Source: Nocardia rhizosphaerihabitans
GTDB taxonomy: Bacteria > Actinomycetota > Actinomycetes > Mycobacteriales > Mycobacteriaceae
Assembly (NCBI RefSeq): GCF_014646295.1
Contig: NZ_BMNE01000002.1
Coordinates: forward strand, 993,440-1,057,439
Length of the DNA: 64,000 nucleotides
Reading direction: 5' to 3'
Positions 17,995 to 26,886 of this stretch are shown piece by piece; the first letter of the stretch is position 1, and each line of letters opens with the position of its first letter. The position numbers and the translations under genes are program-made. Under the pieces are notes generated by a model. That model was given only the letters and a program-made list of their open reading frames with translations, searched no databases and was not told where the DNA came from.

Positions 17995-18690
17995 TCAGCG
18001 ATCCGGGTACTCGGCGATGAGCGAGCCGAGGAAACAGCGGGTCGCCTGCATCGCCTTGTCGGCGTCACCGTCGATCACGGCCTGCACGAGTTCGGCGTGC
18101 TCGGTGTCGTAGGCGTCGTCGGATCGGGCGGTTCGCGCGTGGATCACCTGTTCGATGACCGGCAGCAGCGAATCGTAGAACTCCAGGTATACCGCGTTGT
18201 GGCTGGCGACGACGATCGCACGGTGCAGTTCCACGTCGGCGGCGATGGCGACCGGGTCGGGTTCGGTCCAGTTGCGGTTGCTTCGCTCGGCGAGCAGCCG
18301 GCGCAGCGTGGCGATGTCGGCGTCGTCGCGGCGGCGGGCGGCCAGGCCCGCGGCGGTGGTGTCGAGCGCCTGCCGGAGTTCGAGGATGTCGCGTTCCTCG
18401 GCGTCGGCGAAGAACTTGCCCAGGGTGCCGCCGACCTCGGAGGTGGCGATCACATAGGTGCCCGAGCCCTGTCTGCGTTCGAGCATGCCCGCGTGCACGA
18501 GGGCTTGGACGCCTTCGCGGACGGTGTTGCGCCCGGTCCCGGTGAGCTCGGTGAGCTCCGGTTCGGTCGGGATCCGTTGACCGACCGGCCAACGGCCGGA
18601 ACGGATTTCGGCCCGAAGCTGCTCGGTGACCTGGGCGATGAGGCTGGTTCGCCGGACGGGTTGCACGTCAGCAAGGGTACCGCTGCTCAC
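17995..18690 (-). CDS. GntR/FadR-family transcription regulator
   Basis: 231 residues: N-terminal winged helix at 12-80 (SLIAQVTEQLRAEIRSGRWPVGQRIPTEPELTELTGTGRNTVREGVQALVHAGMLERRQGSGTYV) and C-terminal all-helical FCD domain with metal-ligand-type residues in DVELHRAIVVASHN and DTEHAELVQAVIDGD. Such proteins sense carboxylates. It is divergent from the CynX/NimT-like transporter (starts about 17 bp apart), so it most likely controls that gene and itself. Start is GTG at 18688-18690, placed by family length. Confidence 0.9.
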   Translation of the reverse strand: MSSGTLADVQPVRRTSLIAQVTEQLRAEIRSGRWPVGQRIPTEPELTELTGTGRNTVREGVQALVHAGMLERRQGSGTYVIATSEVGGTLGKFFADAEERDILELRQALDTTAAGLAARRRDDADIATLRRLLAERSNRNWTEPDPVAIAADVELHRAIVVASHNAVYLEFYDSLLPVIEQVIHARTARSDDAYDTEHAELVQAVIDGDADKAMQATRCFLGSLIAEYPDR

Positions 18691-18707
18691 ATATCATTGC
18701 ACCGATC

Positions 18708-19988
18708 ATGGGGTCATCCTATGATTTCGACGTGACCGCGACCCTCCCCGAGACCCCAACTCTGTCCGACTCCGGTACGCGTAGTCGTACCCGCGCGCTG
18801 ATCGAAGGCCGCCTGCTCGTGCTGGCGGCCATTGTCATGTCGGCGCTGACGTTGCGGGCCGCGGTCACCGCGTTCAGTCCGCTGGCGGAGGAGATCGGCG
18901 CCGATATCGGGTACGGGACCGCGATCGTCGGCGTGTTCGGCATGCTGCCGACCGCGATGTTCGCCATCGCCGGGCTGGTGACGCCGCTGCTGGTGCGCCG
19001 GTTCGGGTTGGAGCGCACGGTGCTCATCGCGATGCTGCTGGCCGGGACGGGCTCGCTCACCCGCGTGTTCTCCGCGGGCACCGGCGAGCTGCTGGCCTTC
19101 TCCGGCGTGGTGCTGCTCGGGATGGGTATCGGCAATGTGGTGATTCCGCCGCTGGTGAAGCGGTATTTCGCCGATCAGCTGGCCGCGATCAGCTCCCTCT
19201 ACATCGTGATGGTGCAGCTGAGCACCGTCGTCCCCGCGTTCGTCGCGGTGCCGCTGGCGGAAGATCACGGGTGGCGGATCTCGATGGGCGTGTGGGCGCT
19301 GGTCGGCTTCGCCGCCGCGGTGCCGTGGCTGTTCGTCCTGCGTGACCGCAAGGGTCGCGACCGGGTCGACGTCACCGCGCTGCCCGCCGAATCGTCAACG
19401 GCCGCAGGCAAAGTCTGGCGTTCGCCGGTGGCCTGGGGGATGGCCGCGATGTTCGGCATGACCTCGCTGACCACCTACGCGATGTTCGCCTGGCTGCCCA
19501 AGATCCTGTCCGACGCGGGCGCGAGCGCCGGTTTCGGCGGCAGCATGGTCGGCCTGTTCGCGCTGATGGGCCTGATTCCCGCGCTCGGCGCGCCCACCGT
19601 GGTCTCGCGGATGCGCAATCCGTTCCCCGTCGTCGTCGGCTGCATGGTGCTGTTCGTCGTCGCCTTCACCGGCCTGCTGCTCGCGCCCATGGGCGCCCCG
19701 GTGCTGTGGGTGGTGCTGCTCGGCCTCGGCCCGAGCACCTTCCCGATGGCGCTGACCCTGATCAACCTGCGCACCCGCACCCCGCATGGCTCGGCCGCGC
19801 TGTCCGGGTTCACCCAGGGTGTCGGTTACGCCGTCGCCTGCGTCGGCCCGTTGCTGTTCGGCATGCTGCACACCTGGACCGGCGGCTGGCTGGCGCCGTT
19901 CGCGATGCTCCTCGTCGCGCTGGGCGTGCTGCTCGCGGGCGCCTGGCAGGCCTGCAAGCCGCGCATGCTCGAAGACACCTGGAATTGA
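18708..19988 (+). CDS. CynX/NimT-type MFS transporter
   Basis: 426-residue, 12-helix MFS protein of the cyanate/nitroimidazole transporter subfamily. Typical are LRAAVTAFSPLAEEIGADIGYGTAIVGVFGMLPTAMFAIAG in helices 1-2, the conserved MGIGNVVIPPLVKRYFADQLA loop and LGLGPSTFPMALTLINLRTRTPHGSAALSGFTQGVGY. Substrate is not predictable; cyanate export/import would fit the nitrogen context but many members carry other anions or drugs. Start is uncertain between ATG 18708 and GTG 18732; neither has a good ribosome site. It is divergent from the GntR gene. Confidence 0.88.
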   Translation: MGSSYDFDVTATLPETPTLSDSGTRSRTRALIEGRLLVLAAIVMSALTLRAAVTAFSPLAEEIGADIGYGTAIVGVFGMLPTAMFAIAGLVTPLLVRRFGLERTVLIAMLLAGTGSLTRVFSAGTGELLAFSGVVLLGMGIGNVVIPPLVKRYFADQLAAISSLYIVMVQLSTVVPAFVAVPLAEDHGWRISMGVWALVGFAAAVPWLFVLRDRKGRDRVDVTALPAESSTAAGKVWRSPVAWGMAAMFGMTSLTTYAMFAWLPKILSDAGASAGFGGSMVGLFALMGLIPALGAPTVVSRMRNPFPVVVGCMVLFVVAFTGLLLAPMGAPVLWVVLLGLGPSTFPMALTLINLRTRTPHGSAALSGFTQGVGYAVACVGPLLFGMLHTWTGGWLAPFAMLLVALGVLLAGAWQACKPRMLEDTWN

Positions 19989-20108
19989 TCGCGAAATCTC
20001 ACCGTTCGAGTTGCGCGGGTGTGCGTCACGAGTAATGCTGTGTAGGTCACACCCTCACGGGGGTTTCTGACGAATTCATGCCGCTTCCTTACCTGCGGAA
20101 ATCGTTAC

Positions 20109-20124
20109 GTCACATGCCGGAAAC
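20109..20124 (+). promoter_or_regulatory. GlnR box upstream of narK-nirBD
   Basis: GTCAC-ATGCCG-GAAAC is an exact match to the GlnR a/b half-site consensus gTnAC-n6-GaAAC as I know it from streptomycetes and mycobacteria. It lies 129 bp before the narK start at 20253. A weaker GAAAT/CTTAC pair sits directly upstream (20088-20102) with 5-base spacing. GlnR activates nitrate/nitrite assimilation genes when nitrogen is limiting, so position and operon content agree. Confidence 0.7.
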
Positions 20125-20252
20125 AAAGACTCCGATCTCACCTTCCTGACCGGGCCTCGGTGAGAAACCGTTGATTCGGGCGCAATTTCCCGCAGCATTT
20201 CGGCAATACCCATTTCCTACCGTTGGGCCATCGCACTTTTGGGAGGCCCAAC

Positions 20253-21710
20253 TTGAGCACGCTGAAGCGTAACCACGACATCGAGCACTGGGATGCCGAA
20301 GATGTCGCGGCCTGGGAGGCCGGCGGCAAGGACGTTGCCAAGCGCAACCTGATCTGGTCGGTCATCGCCGAGCACATCGGCTTCTCGGTGTGGTCGATCT
20401 GGTCGGTGATGGTGCTGTTCATGCCCGCCGACAAGTTCGGCATCGACCCGGCGGGCAAGTTCTTCCTGGTCGCCCTGCCGACGCTGGTCGGCGCCTTCCT
20501 GCGGATCCCCTACACCGTGGCCACCGCCCGCTTCGGCGGCCGCAACTGGACGATCTTCAGCGCGTTCCTGCTGCTCGTCCCGCTGATGCTGACGCTGTAC
20601 TTCGTCAACCAGCCGGGCACCTCGTACACGACCTTCCTGATCGTGGCCGCGTTCGCCGGCGTCGGCGGTGGCAACTTCGCCTCCTCGATGACCAACATCA
20701 ACGCCTTCTACCCGCAGCGGCTCAAGGGCTGGGCGCTGGGCATGAACGCCGGTGGCGGCAACATCGGCGTCCCGGTCATCCAGCTGCTCGGCCTGCTGGT
20801 GCTGGTTACCCTCGGTGGCGACTACGCCTACCTCATCTGCGCGATCTACCTGGTCCTCGTCGGCATCACCGCCGTCGGTGCCGCGCTGTACATGGACAAC
20901 CTGACCAACCAGAAGGCCGACCTGTCCTACATGGGCAAGGCCCTGCAGGTGCCGCAGTCCTGGGCGATCGCCTTCCTCTACATCGGCACCTTCGGTTCGT
21001 TCATCGGCTACAGCTTCGCCTTCGGCCAGATCCTGCAGATCAGCTTCAAGGCCGGTGGCGACACCGCCGCCCAGGCCGCCGTGCACGCCGCCTCGATCGC
21101 CTTCATCGGCCCGCTGCTGGGTTCGCTGTCGCGGCCCTACGGCGGCAAGATGGCCGACCGGATCGGCGGCAGCAAGGTCGCGCTCGGCACCTTCGGCGCC
21201 ATGATGGCCGCCGCGCTGATCGTGATCTCCGCCTCGACCATGGCCGACCGCAACAACGGCGTCGCCTCCGGCGCCACCATGACCTTCCTGGTCATCGGCT
21301 TCATCGCCCTGTTCGTGCTCTCCGGTTTCGGCAACGGCGCCGTCACCAAGATCATCCCGTCGGTGTTCGAGGCCAAGTCCAAGAGCCTGCCGCTCTCGCG
21401 CACCGAGCAGGCCGCCTGGTCGCAGAACACCTCCGGCGCCCTGATCGGCTTCGTCGGCGCGATCGGCGCGCTGGGCGGCGTCGGCATCAACATGGTGCTG
21501 CGCTCGTCCTACTCCTCCACCGCCTCGGCCACCACCGCGTTCTGGGTGTTCCTCGCCTTCTACGTGATCTGCGCGGCCGTCACCTGGACGGTGTTCCTGC
21601 GCCGTCCCCGCCTGTCCGTGCCTACCGACTCCGATGTCGTGGTCGAGGCCGAGTCCCTGGTCCTCGAGGCCGAAACCAACGCTTCGTCGGCCAATACGTC
21701 GGCTCGCTGA
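20253..21710 (+). CDS. narK: NarK-type nitrate/nitrite transporter of the assimilatory operon
   Basis: 485-residue NNP-family MFS permease. It shares with the 16306 copy the AEHIGFSVWSIWSVM first helix, GVGGGNFASSMTNINAFYPQRLKGWALGMNAGGGNIG nitrate signature and GTFGSFIGYSFAFGQIL, but the two are clearly diverged. The second half carries a QAAWSQNTSGALIGFVGAIGALGG signature. TTG at 20253 is the start because GGGAGG at 20241-20246 precedes it by 6 bp; the longer frame to 20223 has no ribosome site. First gene of narK-nirB-nirD, 30 bp before nirB, downstream of a GlnR box. Confidence 0.94.
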   Translation: MSTLKRNHDIEHWDAEDVAAWEAGGKDVAKRNLIWSVIAEHIGFSVWSIWSVMVLFMPADKFGIDPAGKFFLVALPTLVGAFLRIPYTVATARFGGRNWTIFSAFLLLVPLMLTLYFVNQPGTSYTTFLIVAAFAGVGGGNFASSMTNINAFYPQRLKGWALGMNAGGGNIGVPVIQLLGLLVLVTLGGDYAYLICAIYLVLVGITAVGAALYMDNLTNQKADLSYMGKALQVPQSWAIAFLYIGTFGSFIGYSFAFGQILQISFKAGGDTAAQAAVHAASIAFIGPLLGSLSRPYGGKMADRIGGSKVALGTFGAMMAAALIVISASTMADRNNGVASGATMTFLVIGFIALFVLSGFGNGAVTKIIPSVFEAKSKSLPLSRTEQAAWSQNTSGALIGFVGAIGALGGVGINMVLRSSYSSTASATTAFWVFLAFYVICAAVTWTVFLRRPRLSVPTDSDVVVEAESLVLEAETNASSANTSAR

Positions 21711-21740
21711 CTACCGACCACTACCAAGGAGGTCACTCTC

Positions 21741-24290
21741 ATGAACAGCACTCGCAAGACAGTGGTCGTGGTCGGCCACGGCATGGTCGGTCACCGCTTC
21801 GTCGAGGCCCTGCGCTCTCGCGACGAGGCAGGCGAATGGCAGATCGTCATCCTCTCCGAGGAGAAGCTGCCCGCCTACGACCGCGTCGGCCTGTCCTACT
21901 ACGTCGGCAGCTGGAAGGCCGAGGAGCTGGCGCTGCCGGGTAACACCTACGACGGCGACGCCCTGGTCGAGCTGCGGCTGGGCCAGCGCGGCGAGGCCAT
22001 CGACACTGCGGCCAAGACCGTCACCAGCTCCAACGGCGACGTCATCGCCTACGACGCGCTGGTCATGGCGACCGGTTCCTACCCGTTCGTCCCGCCGGTG
22101 CCCGGCCACGATCTGCCCGAGTGCTTCGTCTACCGCACCATCGACGACCTCGACGGCATCCGCGCCGCCGCCGAAGCCGCCGGTCCCGGCGCGCACGGCG
22201 TCGTCGTCGGTGGTGGTCTGCTCGGCCTGGAGGCCGCCAACGCGCTGCGGCTGATGGGCATGACTCCGCACGTCATCGAGTACAACGACCGCCTGATGCC
22301 CGCCCAGGTCGACGCCGGTGGTGGCGCGATCCTGGAGAAGCTGGTCACCGACATCGGCCTCAACGTGCACACCGGCGTCGGCACCGCCAAGATCGTCTCG
22401 ATCGAGGAAGAGGGGGCGAACAACGTCACCCTGCACCTGTCGGACGAGTCCGAGATCCACGCCTCGCTGGTGGTGTTCTCGGCCGGTATCCGCCCACACG
22501 ACGCCCTGGCCAAGGCCGCGGGCCTCGAGATCGGCGCCCGCGGCGGCATCCTGACCGACCTCGCCCTGCAGACCTCGGACCCGAGCGTCTACGCCATCGG
22601 TGAGTGCGCCGCGATCGAGGGCGTCTGCTACGGCCTGGTCGCCCCCGGCTACACCACCGCCGAGATCGTCGCCGACCGGCTGCTCGGCGGCGCCGGCGAG
22701 TTCCCCGGCGCCGACATGTCGACCAAGCTCAAGCTCATGGGCGTCGACGTCGCCTCCTTCGGTGACGCGCACGGCACCACCGAGGGCGCGCTCGAGGTCG
22801 TGCTGCACGACGCGGCCAAGGGCACCTACGCCAAGCTGGTCGTCTCCGACGACGCGCAGACCCTGCTCGGCGGCATCCTGGTCGGTGACGCCAGCCAGTA
22901 CGCGGCCCTGCGCCCGCTGGTCGGTCGCCCGCTGCCCGCCGACGCCGCCGCGCTGATCTCCCCGGCCGGCGCCGAACTCGGCGCCGACGCGCTGCCCGAC
23001 GACGCGCAGATCTGCTCCTGCAACAACGTCAGCAAGGGTGACATCTGCGGCGCGATCGCCGAGGGCGCCTGCGACATCCCGGCCGTCAAGAGCTGCACCA
23101 ACGCGGGCACGTCCTGTGGTGGCTGTGTGCCGATGATCAAGAAGCTGCTCGAGCAGTCCGGTGTCGCGCTGTCGAAGGCGCTGTGCGAGCACTTCTCGCA
23201 GTCGCGCGCCGAGCTGTTCGACATCGTCGCCGTGACCGGCATCCGCACCTTCTCCGAGCTGATCGCCAAGCACGGCAAGGGCACCGGCTGCGATATCTGC
23301 AAGCCGACCGTCGCCTCGATCCTGGCCTCGACCTCGAGCGACCACATCCTCGACGGCGAGCAGGCGGCGCTGCAGGACACCAACGACCACTTCCTGGCCA
23401 ACATGCAGAAGAACGGCACCTACTCGGTGGTGCCGCGGATGCCCGGTGGTGAGGTCACCGCCGAGCAGCTGATCGTCATCGGTGAGGTCGCCAAGGAGTT
23501 CGACCTCTACGTCAAGGTCACCGGTGGCCAGCGCATCGACCTGTTCGGCGCCACCGTGGAGCAGCTGCCGCTGATCTGGAAGCGCCTGGTCGACGCGGGC
23601 ATGGAGTCGGGCCACGCGTACGGCAAGTCGCTGCGCACCGTGAAGAGCTGCGTCGGTTCCACCTGGTGCCGCTACGGCCAGCAGGACTCGGTCGGTATGG
23701 CCGTGCTGCTGGAGAAGCGCTACCGCGGCCTGCGTTCGCCGCACAAGCTCAAGCTGGCCGTGTCGGGTTGCGCGCGTGAGTGCGCCGAGGCTCGCGGCAA
23801 GGACGTCGGCGTGATCGCCACCGAGAACGGCTGGAACCTCTACGTCGGCGGCAACGGTGGTCTGACCCCCAAGCACGCGGTGCTGCTGGCCGGCGACCTG
23901 GACGACGAGACGCTGATCAAGTACATCGACCGCTACCTGATGTTCTACATCCGCACCGCCGACCGCCTGCAGCGCACCGCGCCGTGGCAGGAAGCGCTCG
24001 AGGGTGGCATGGACTACCTCAAGGCCGTCGTCTGCGAGGACAGCCTCGGCATCGCCGCCGACCTCGAGGCCGCCATGGCCAAGCACGTCGAGGGCTACAA
24101 AGACGAGTGGGCCGCGGTCCTCGAAGACGAGAACAAGCTCTCGCGCTTCGTCTCCTTCGTCAATGCCCCTGACGAAGCCGACCCGACCATTTCGTTCGAC
24201 GACAGCGGCGAGCGCAAGGTTCCAGTGCTTCTCGGCCTGCCGGGCATGCCGGTGGGTGTTGCCTCGAACACAGCAGCAGCCGGGAAATAA
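21741..24290 (+). CDS. nirB: Assimilatory nitrite reductase [NAD(P)H], large subunit
   Basis: 849 residues, cytoplasmic; reduces nitrite to ammonium with NAD(P)H electrons. N-terminal FAD domain (GHGMVG, 12-17), NAD(P)H loop GGGLLG (about 156-161), BFD-like [2Fe-2S] domain CSCNNVSKGDIC and CGGC (about 425-466), then the ferredoxin-like repeats and the sirohaem/[4Fe-4S] ligands Cys637, Cys643, Cys677 and Cys681 in CVGSTWC and CARECAEARGKD. Length is normal for the family. Strong AAGGAGG 9 bp before the ATG. nirD follows after 66 bp, and sirohaem-related genes follow that. Confidence 0.97.
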   Translation: MNSTRKTVVVVGHGMVGHRFVEALRSRDEAGEWQIVILSEEKLPAYDRVGLSYYVGSWKAEELALPGNTYDGDALVELRLGQRGEAIDTAAKTVTSSNGDVIAYDALVMATGSYPFVPPVPGHDLPECFVYRTIDDLDGIRAAAEAAGPGAHGVVVGGGLLGLEAANALRLMGMTPHVIEYNDRLMPAQVDAGGGAILEKLVTDIGLNVHTGVGTAKIVSIEEEGANNVTLHLSDESEIHASLVVFSAGIRPHDALAKAAGLEIGARGGILTDLALQTSDPSVYAIGECAAIEGVCYGLVAPGYTTAEIVADRLLGGAGEFPGADMSTKLKLMGVDVASFGDAHGTTEGALEVVLHDAAKGTYAKLVVSDDAQTLLGGILVGDASQYAALRPLVGRPLPADAAALISPAGAELGADALPDDAQICSCNNVSKGDICGAIAEGACDIPAVKSCTNAGTSCGGCVPMIKKLLEQSGVALSKALCEHFSQSRAELFDIVAVTGIRTFSELIAKHGKGTGCDICKPTVASILASTSSDHILDGEQAALQDTNDHFLANMQKNGTYSVVPRMPGGEVTAEQLIVIGEVAKEFDLYVKVTGGQRIDLFGATVEQLPLIWKRLVDAGMESGHAYGKSLRTVKSCVGSTWCRYGQQDSVGMAVLLEKRYRGLRSPHKLKLAVSGCARECAEARGKDVGVIATENGWNLYVGGNGGLTPKHAVLLAGDLDDETLIKYIDRYLMFYIRTADRLQRTAPWQEALEGGMDYLKAVVCEDSLGIAADLEAAMAKHVEGYKDEWAAVLEDENKLSRFVSFVNAPDEADPTISFDDSGERKVPVLLGLPGMPVGVASNTAAAGK

Positions 24291-24356
24291 GCGCTTAACC
24301 CTGCGGAAACAGGGCGCCTGTACCAATAGGTAAGGCGTTCGGAGGAGGAACCGACG

Positions 24357-24758
24357 ATGACCGTTATCGACACACCCACCATCACCACGGAGACGGCGAC
24401 CTGGACCCAGGCGTGCCGACTCGACTTCCTGATCCCGGGCCGCGGCGTTGCTGTCCTGCTCGCGGGTGGCCGGCAGGCCGCTCTGTTCCTGCTCACGGAC
24501 GGCACGCTCGCCGCCGTCGGCAACATCGATCCGTTCGGCAGGGCCGCGGTGATGTCGCGCGGCATCGTCGGTGACCGCGGCGGTGTCCCCGTCGTCGCGT
24601 CGCCGCTGCTCAAGCAGGCCTTCTCCTTGATCGACGGTCGTTGTCTGGACGACGAGACGAAGTCCATTCCGGTCTACGCCGTACAACTCGACGGTGGCGT
24701 CGTCGCGGTATCCAACGAGCCGGTGCAGGTCGCGGCCCTCGAATCCTCGGACGGCTGA
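24357..24758 (+). CDS. nirD: Nitrite reductase small subunit
   Basis: 133-residue NirD, a Rieske-fold protein. As usual for NirD the Rieske Cys-His cluster ligands are absent: the positions hold VGNIDPFGRAAVMSRGIVGDRGGVPVVASPLLKQAFSLIDGRCLD, with only the sheet framework kept. It is thought to stabilise or activate NirB. Ribosome site GGAGGAGG 9-16 bp upstream. It ends 4 bp before the hemD-type gene, so all are one transcript. Confidence 0.93.
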   Translation: MTVIDTPTITTETATWTQACRLDFLIPGRGVAVLLAGGRQAALFLLTDGTLAAVGNIDPFGRAAVMSRGIVGDRGGVPVVASPLLKQAFSLIDGRCLDDETKSIPVYAVQLDGGVVAVSNEPVQVAALESSDG

Positions 24759-24762
24759 TTTC

Positions 24763-26004
24763 ATGACTGCTCCCACCGACAGTGGCCCCTGCCTTGCCGG
24801 CTTCACCATCGGCGTCACCGCCGCCCGCCGCGCCGAGGAATTCGGCACCCTGCTCACCCGCAAGGGCGCGACCGTGGTGTCCGCCCCCGCCATCCGCATC
24901 ATCCCGCTGGCCGACGACACCGAGCTCGAACGCGTCACCGAGCTGCTGATCGCCGATCCGCCGCAGATCACCGTCGCCACCACCGGCATCGGTTTCCGCG
25001 GCTGGATGGAAGCGGCCGAGGGCTGGGGTCTGGCCGAGGTGCTGCGTGACACGCTGGCCTCCACCCGGATGCTGGCCCGCGGCCCCAAGGCCAAGGGCGC
25101 GATTCGCGCCGCCGAACTGCGCGAAGAATGGTCGCCTGCTTCGGAGTCCTCGGCCGAGGTGCTCGATCACCTGCTCGCCGAGGGCGTCGAAGGCGTGCGG
25201 ATCGCGGTGCAGCTGCACGGCGCGACCACCGAGTGGGAGCCGGTTCCCGACTTCTGCGAGGTGCTGCGCTGCGCGGGCGCCGACGTGGTCCCGGTGCCGG
25301 TGTACCGCTGGGAGCCGCCCGCCGATCGCGGCCCGATGGACGCCATGATCGAGTCGATCATCTCCGGCAGCCTCGACTGCGTCACCTTCACCAGCGCTCC
25401 CGCGGTGGCCTCGCTGCTGATGCGCGCCAAAGAGACCGGCCTGCTCGAGTCGGTGCTGCACGCACTGCGCGGGCGGGTGCTCGCGGCCTGCGTCGGCCCG
25501 ATCACCGCGGCGCCGCTGGAAGAACTCGGCGTGCCGACCACCATGCCCGGCCGTGCGCGCCTCGGTGCGCTGGCCCGCCATGTTGCCGAGGAACTGCCGC
25601 GCCGGGCGAGCCGGATCTACGCCGCCGGTCATCTGATCAGCGTGCGTGGTGGCTGTGTCGTCGTCGACGGTGAGGTGCGTCAGCTGGCGCCCGCGCCGAT
25701 GGCGTTGATGCGGTCGCTGGCCCGTCAGCCCGGCCGGGTCGTCTCCCGCGAGGACCTGCTGTCGGCGCTGCCCGGCGGCGGTGACGACACCCACGCGGTG
25801 GAGACCGCGATCGCCCGACTGCGGGCGGGCCTCGGCACGCCCAAGGCGATCCAGACCGTGGTCAAGCGTGGCTACCGGCTCGCGCTCGACGCCGCCGACT
25901 GCGCCGACACTCCGTCCCGTCCGCCGGTGCAGCCGCCGCATCAGGCGGGCATCGGCACGCCCGCCCGGTCGCCGCGCCCCGCGCAACCGATCGGGGTGTG
26001 GTGA
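24763..26004 (+). CDS. Uroporphyrinogen-III synthase fused to a winged-helix DNA-binding domain
   Basis: 413 residues. Residues about 10-275 match HemD/uroporphyrinogen-III synthase (GFTIGVTAARRAEEFGTLLTRKGATVVSAP, TTGIGFRGWMEAAEGWG, VPVYRWEPPADRGPM, FTSAPAVASLLMRA, VGPITAAPLEELGVPTTMP). Residues about 295-380 are an OmpR/PhoB-type trans_reg_C winged helix (LAPAPMALMRSLARQPGRVVSREDLLSALPGGGDDTHAVETAIARLRAGLG). The same fusion (Rv0260c) occurs by the nitrite genes in M. tuberculosis. It probably binds a tetrapyrrole precursor and regulates nitrite-reductase or sirohaem genes; catalysis is unproven. The Pro-rich tail is disordered. Confidence 0.9.
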   Translation: MTAPTDSGPCLAGFTIGVTAARRAEEFGTLLTRKGATVVSAPAIRIIPLADDTELERVTELLIADPPQITVATTGIGFRGWMEAAEGWGLAEVLRDTLASTRMLARGPKAKGAIRAAELREEWSPASESSAEVLDHLLAEGVEGVRIAVQLHGATTEWEPVPDFCEVLRCAGADVVPVPVYRWEPPADRGPMDAMIESIISGSLDCVTFTSAPAVASLLMRAKETGLLESVLHALRGRVLAACVGPITAAPLEELGVPTTMPGRARLGALARHVAEELPRRASRIYAAGHLISVRGGCVVVDGEVRQLAPAPMALMRSLARQPGRVVSREDLLSALPGGGDDTHAVETAIARLRAGLGTPKAIQTVVKRGYRLALDAADCADTPSRPPVQPPHQAGIGTPARSPRPAQPIGVW

Positions 26005-26765
26005 GTACCGCGCGGCCGGGTGATCCGGCTCTGGTGCTCGTCGCGCACGGCACCCGCAGCGCGCGTGGCGTGGAGATGATCGCCGCGCTCGCCGACGCGG
26101 TGGCCGCCGAGCTCGGCGCCACGGTGTCCGAGCCCGGCACCGAATCGCAAGGGGCAGCGCCGAATACGGCCCTGCGCACCGCCTTCGTCGACGTGCTCGG
26201 CCCGTCGCCGTCGGAGGTGCTGCGCGATCTCGACGGGCCCGCCGTTGTCGTGCCCGCGTTCCTCGCCTCGGGCTACCACGTCTATCAGGATGTGCCGCGT
26301 GAGGTCGCCGAGAGCGGCCATCCCTCGGTCGCGGTCACCGCGGCCATGGGGCCGGATCCGGCGCTGACCAGGATCATGGCGGTGCGGTTGCGCGCCGCGG
26401 GCTGGCGTCCCGGCGACGCGGTGGTCTTCGCCGCCGCGGGTTCCTCCGACGCGCGGGCACGCCAGGACGTGCGCCGGGCGGCGGGCATGCTGGCCGAACA
26501 GCTCGGTGCGCCGGTGCGCATCGCCTATGTCGCGACCGGTACCCCACGGGTTCCCGAAGTCGTTGCGTCCCTGCGGGAATCGGGTTCTGGACGCGTCTTC
26601 ATCGCCTCGTACCTGCTCGCGCACGGCCTGTTCCACCAGCGTCTGCACGACGCGGGCGCCGACGGTGTCGCCGAGCCGATCGGTGTGCATCCCGCGGTGG
26701 TCCGGTTGATCGCCGACCGATACCGCACGGCCGCACAGGAACTGGTGCGCGCCGAGGTGCGCTGA
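26001..26765 (+). CDS. CbiX-type sirohydrochlorin chelatase
   Basis: 254 residues forming two CbiX/SirB-like halves. Metal/substrate histidines are visible in LVLVAHGTRSARGVEMI (near residue 14) and VPAFLASGYHVYQDVP (about 94). The second half has VIASYLLAHGLFHQRL-type sequence with another His pair. It would insert Fe2+ into sirohydrochlorin to make the sirohaem needed by NirB. GTG at 26001 overlaps the upstream stop (GTGA), indicating coupling to the HemD-regulator gene; GTG 25998 is an equal alternative. Confidence 0.88.
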   Translation: MSTARPGDPALVLVAHGTRSARGVEMIAALADAVAAELGATVSEPGTESQGAAPNTALRTAFVDVLGPSPSEVLRDLDGPAVVVPAFLASGYHVYQDVPREVAESGHPSVAVTAAMGPDPALTRIMAVRLRAAGWRPGDAVVFAAAGSSDARARQDVRRAAGMLAEQLGAPVRIAYVATGTPRVPEVVASLRESGSGRVFIASYLLAHGLFHQRLHDAGADGVAEPIGVHPAVVRLIADRYRTAAQELVRAEVR

Positions 26766-26886
26766 GCTCGCACGTCATCTCGCGCGGCGGTCCGGATCCG
26801 GCCGGTGCACGCTCCGATAGTCGACCGGTCGGTTTCGGTCCCGGCGACTAGAGTTGGCCCGACTTCACATGGAGGGGGCAGGCACC

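Noticed and set aside
21711..25094. Very long minus-strand frame across nirB, nirD and hemD
   Set aside because: Antisense shadow of well-defined genes; composition is Asp/Gly/Val/Arg-rich and without domains.
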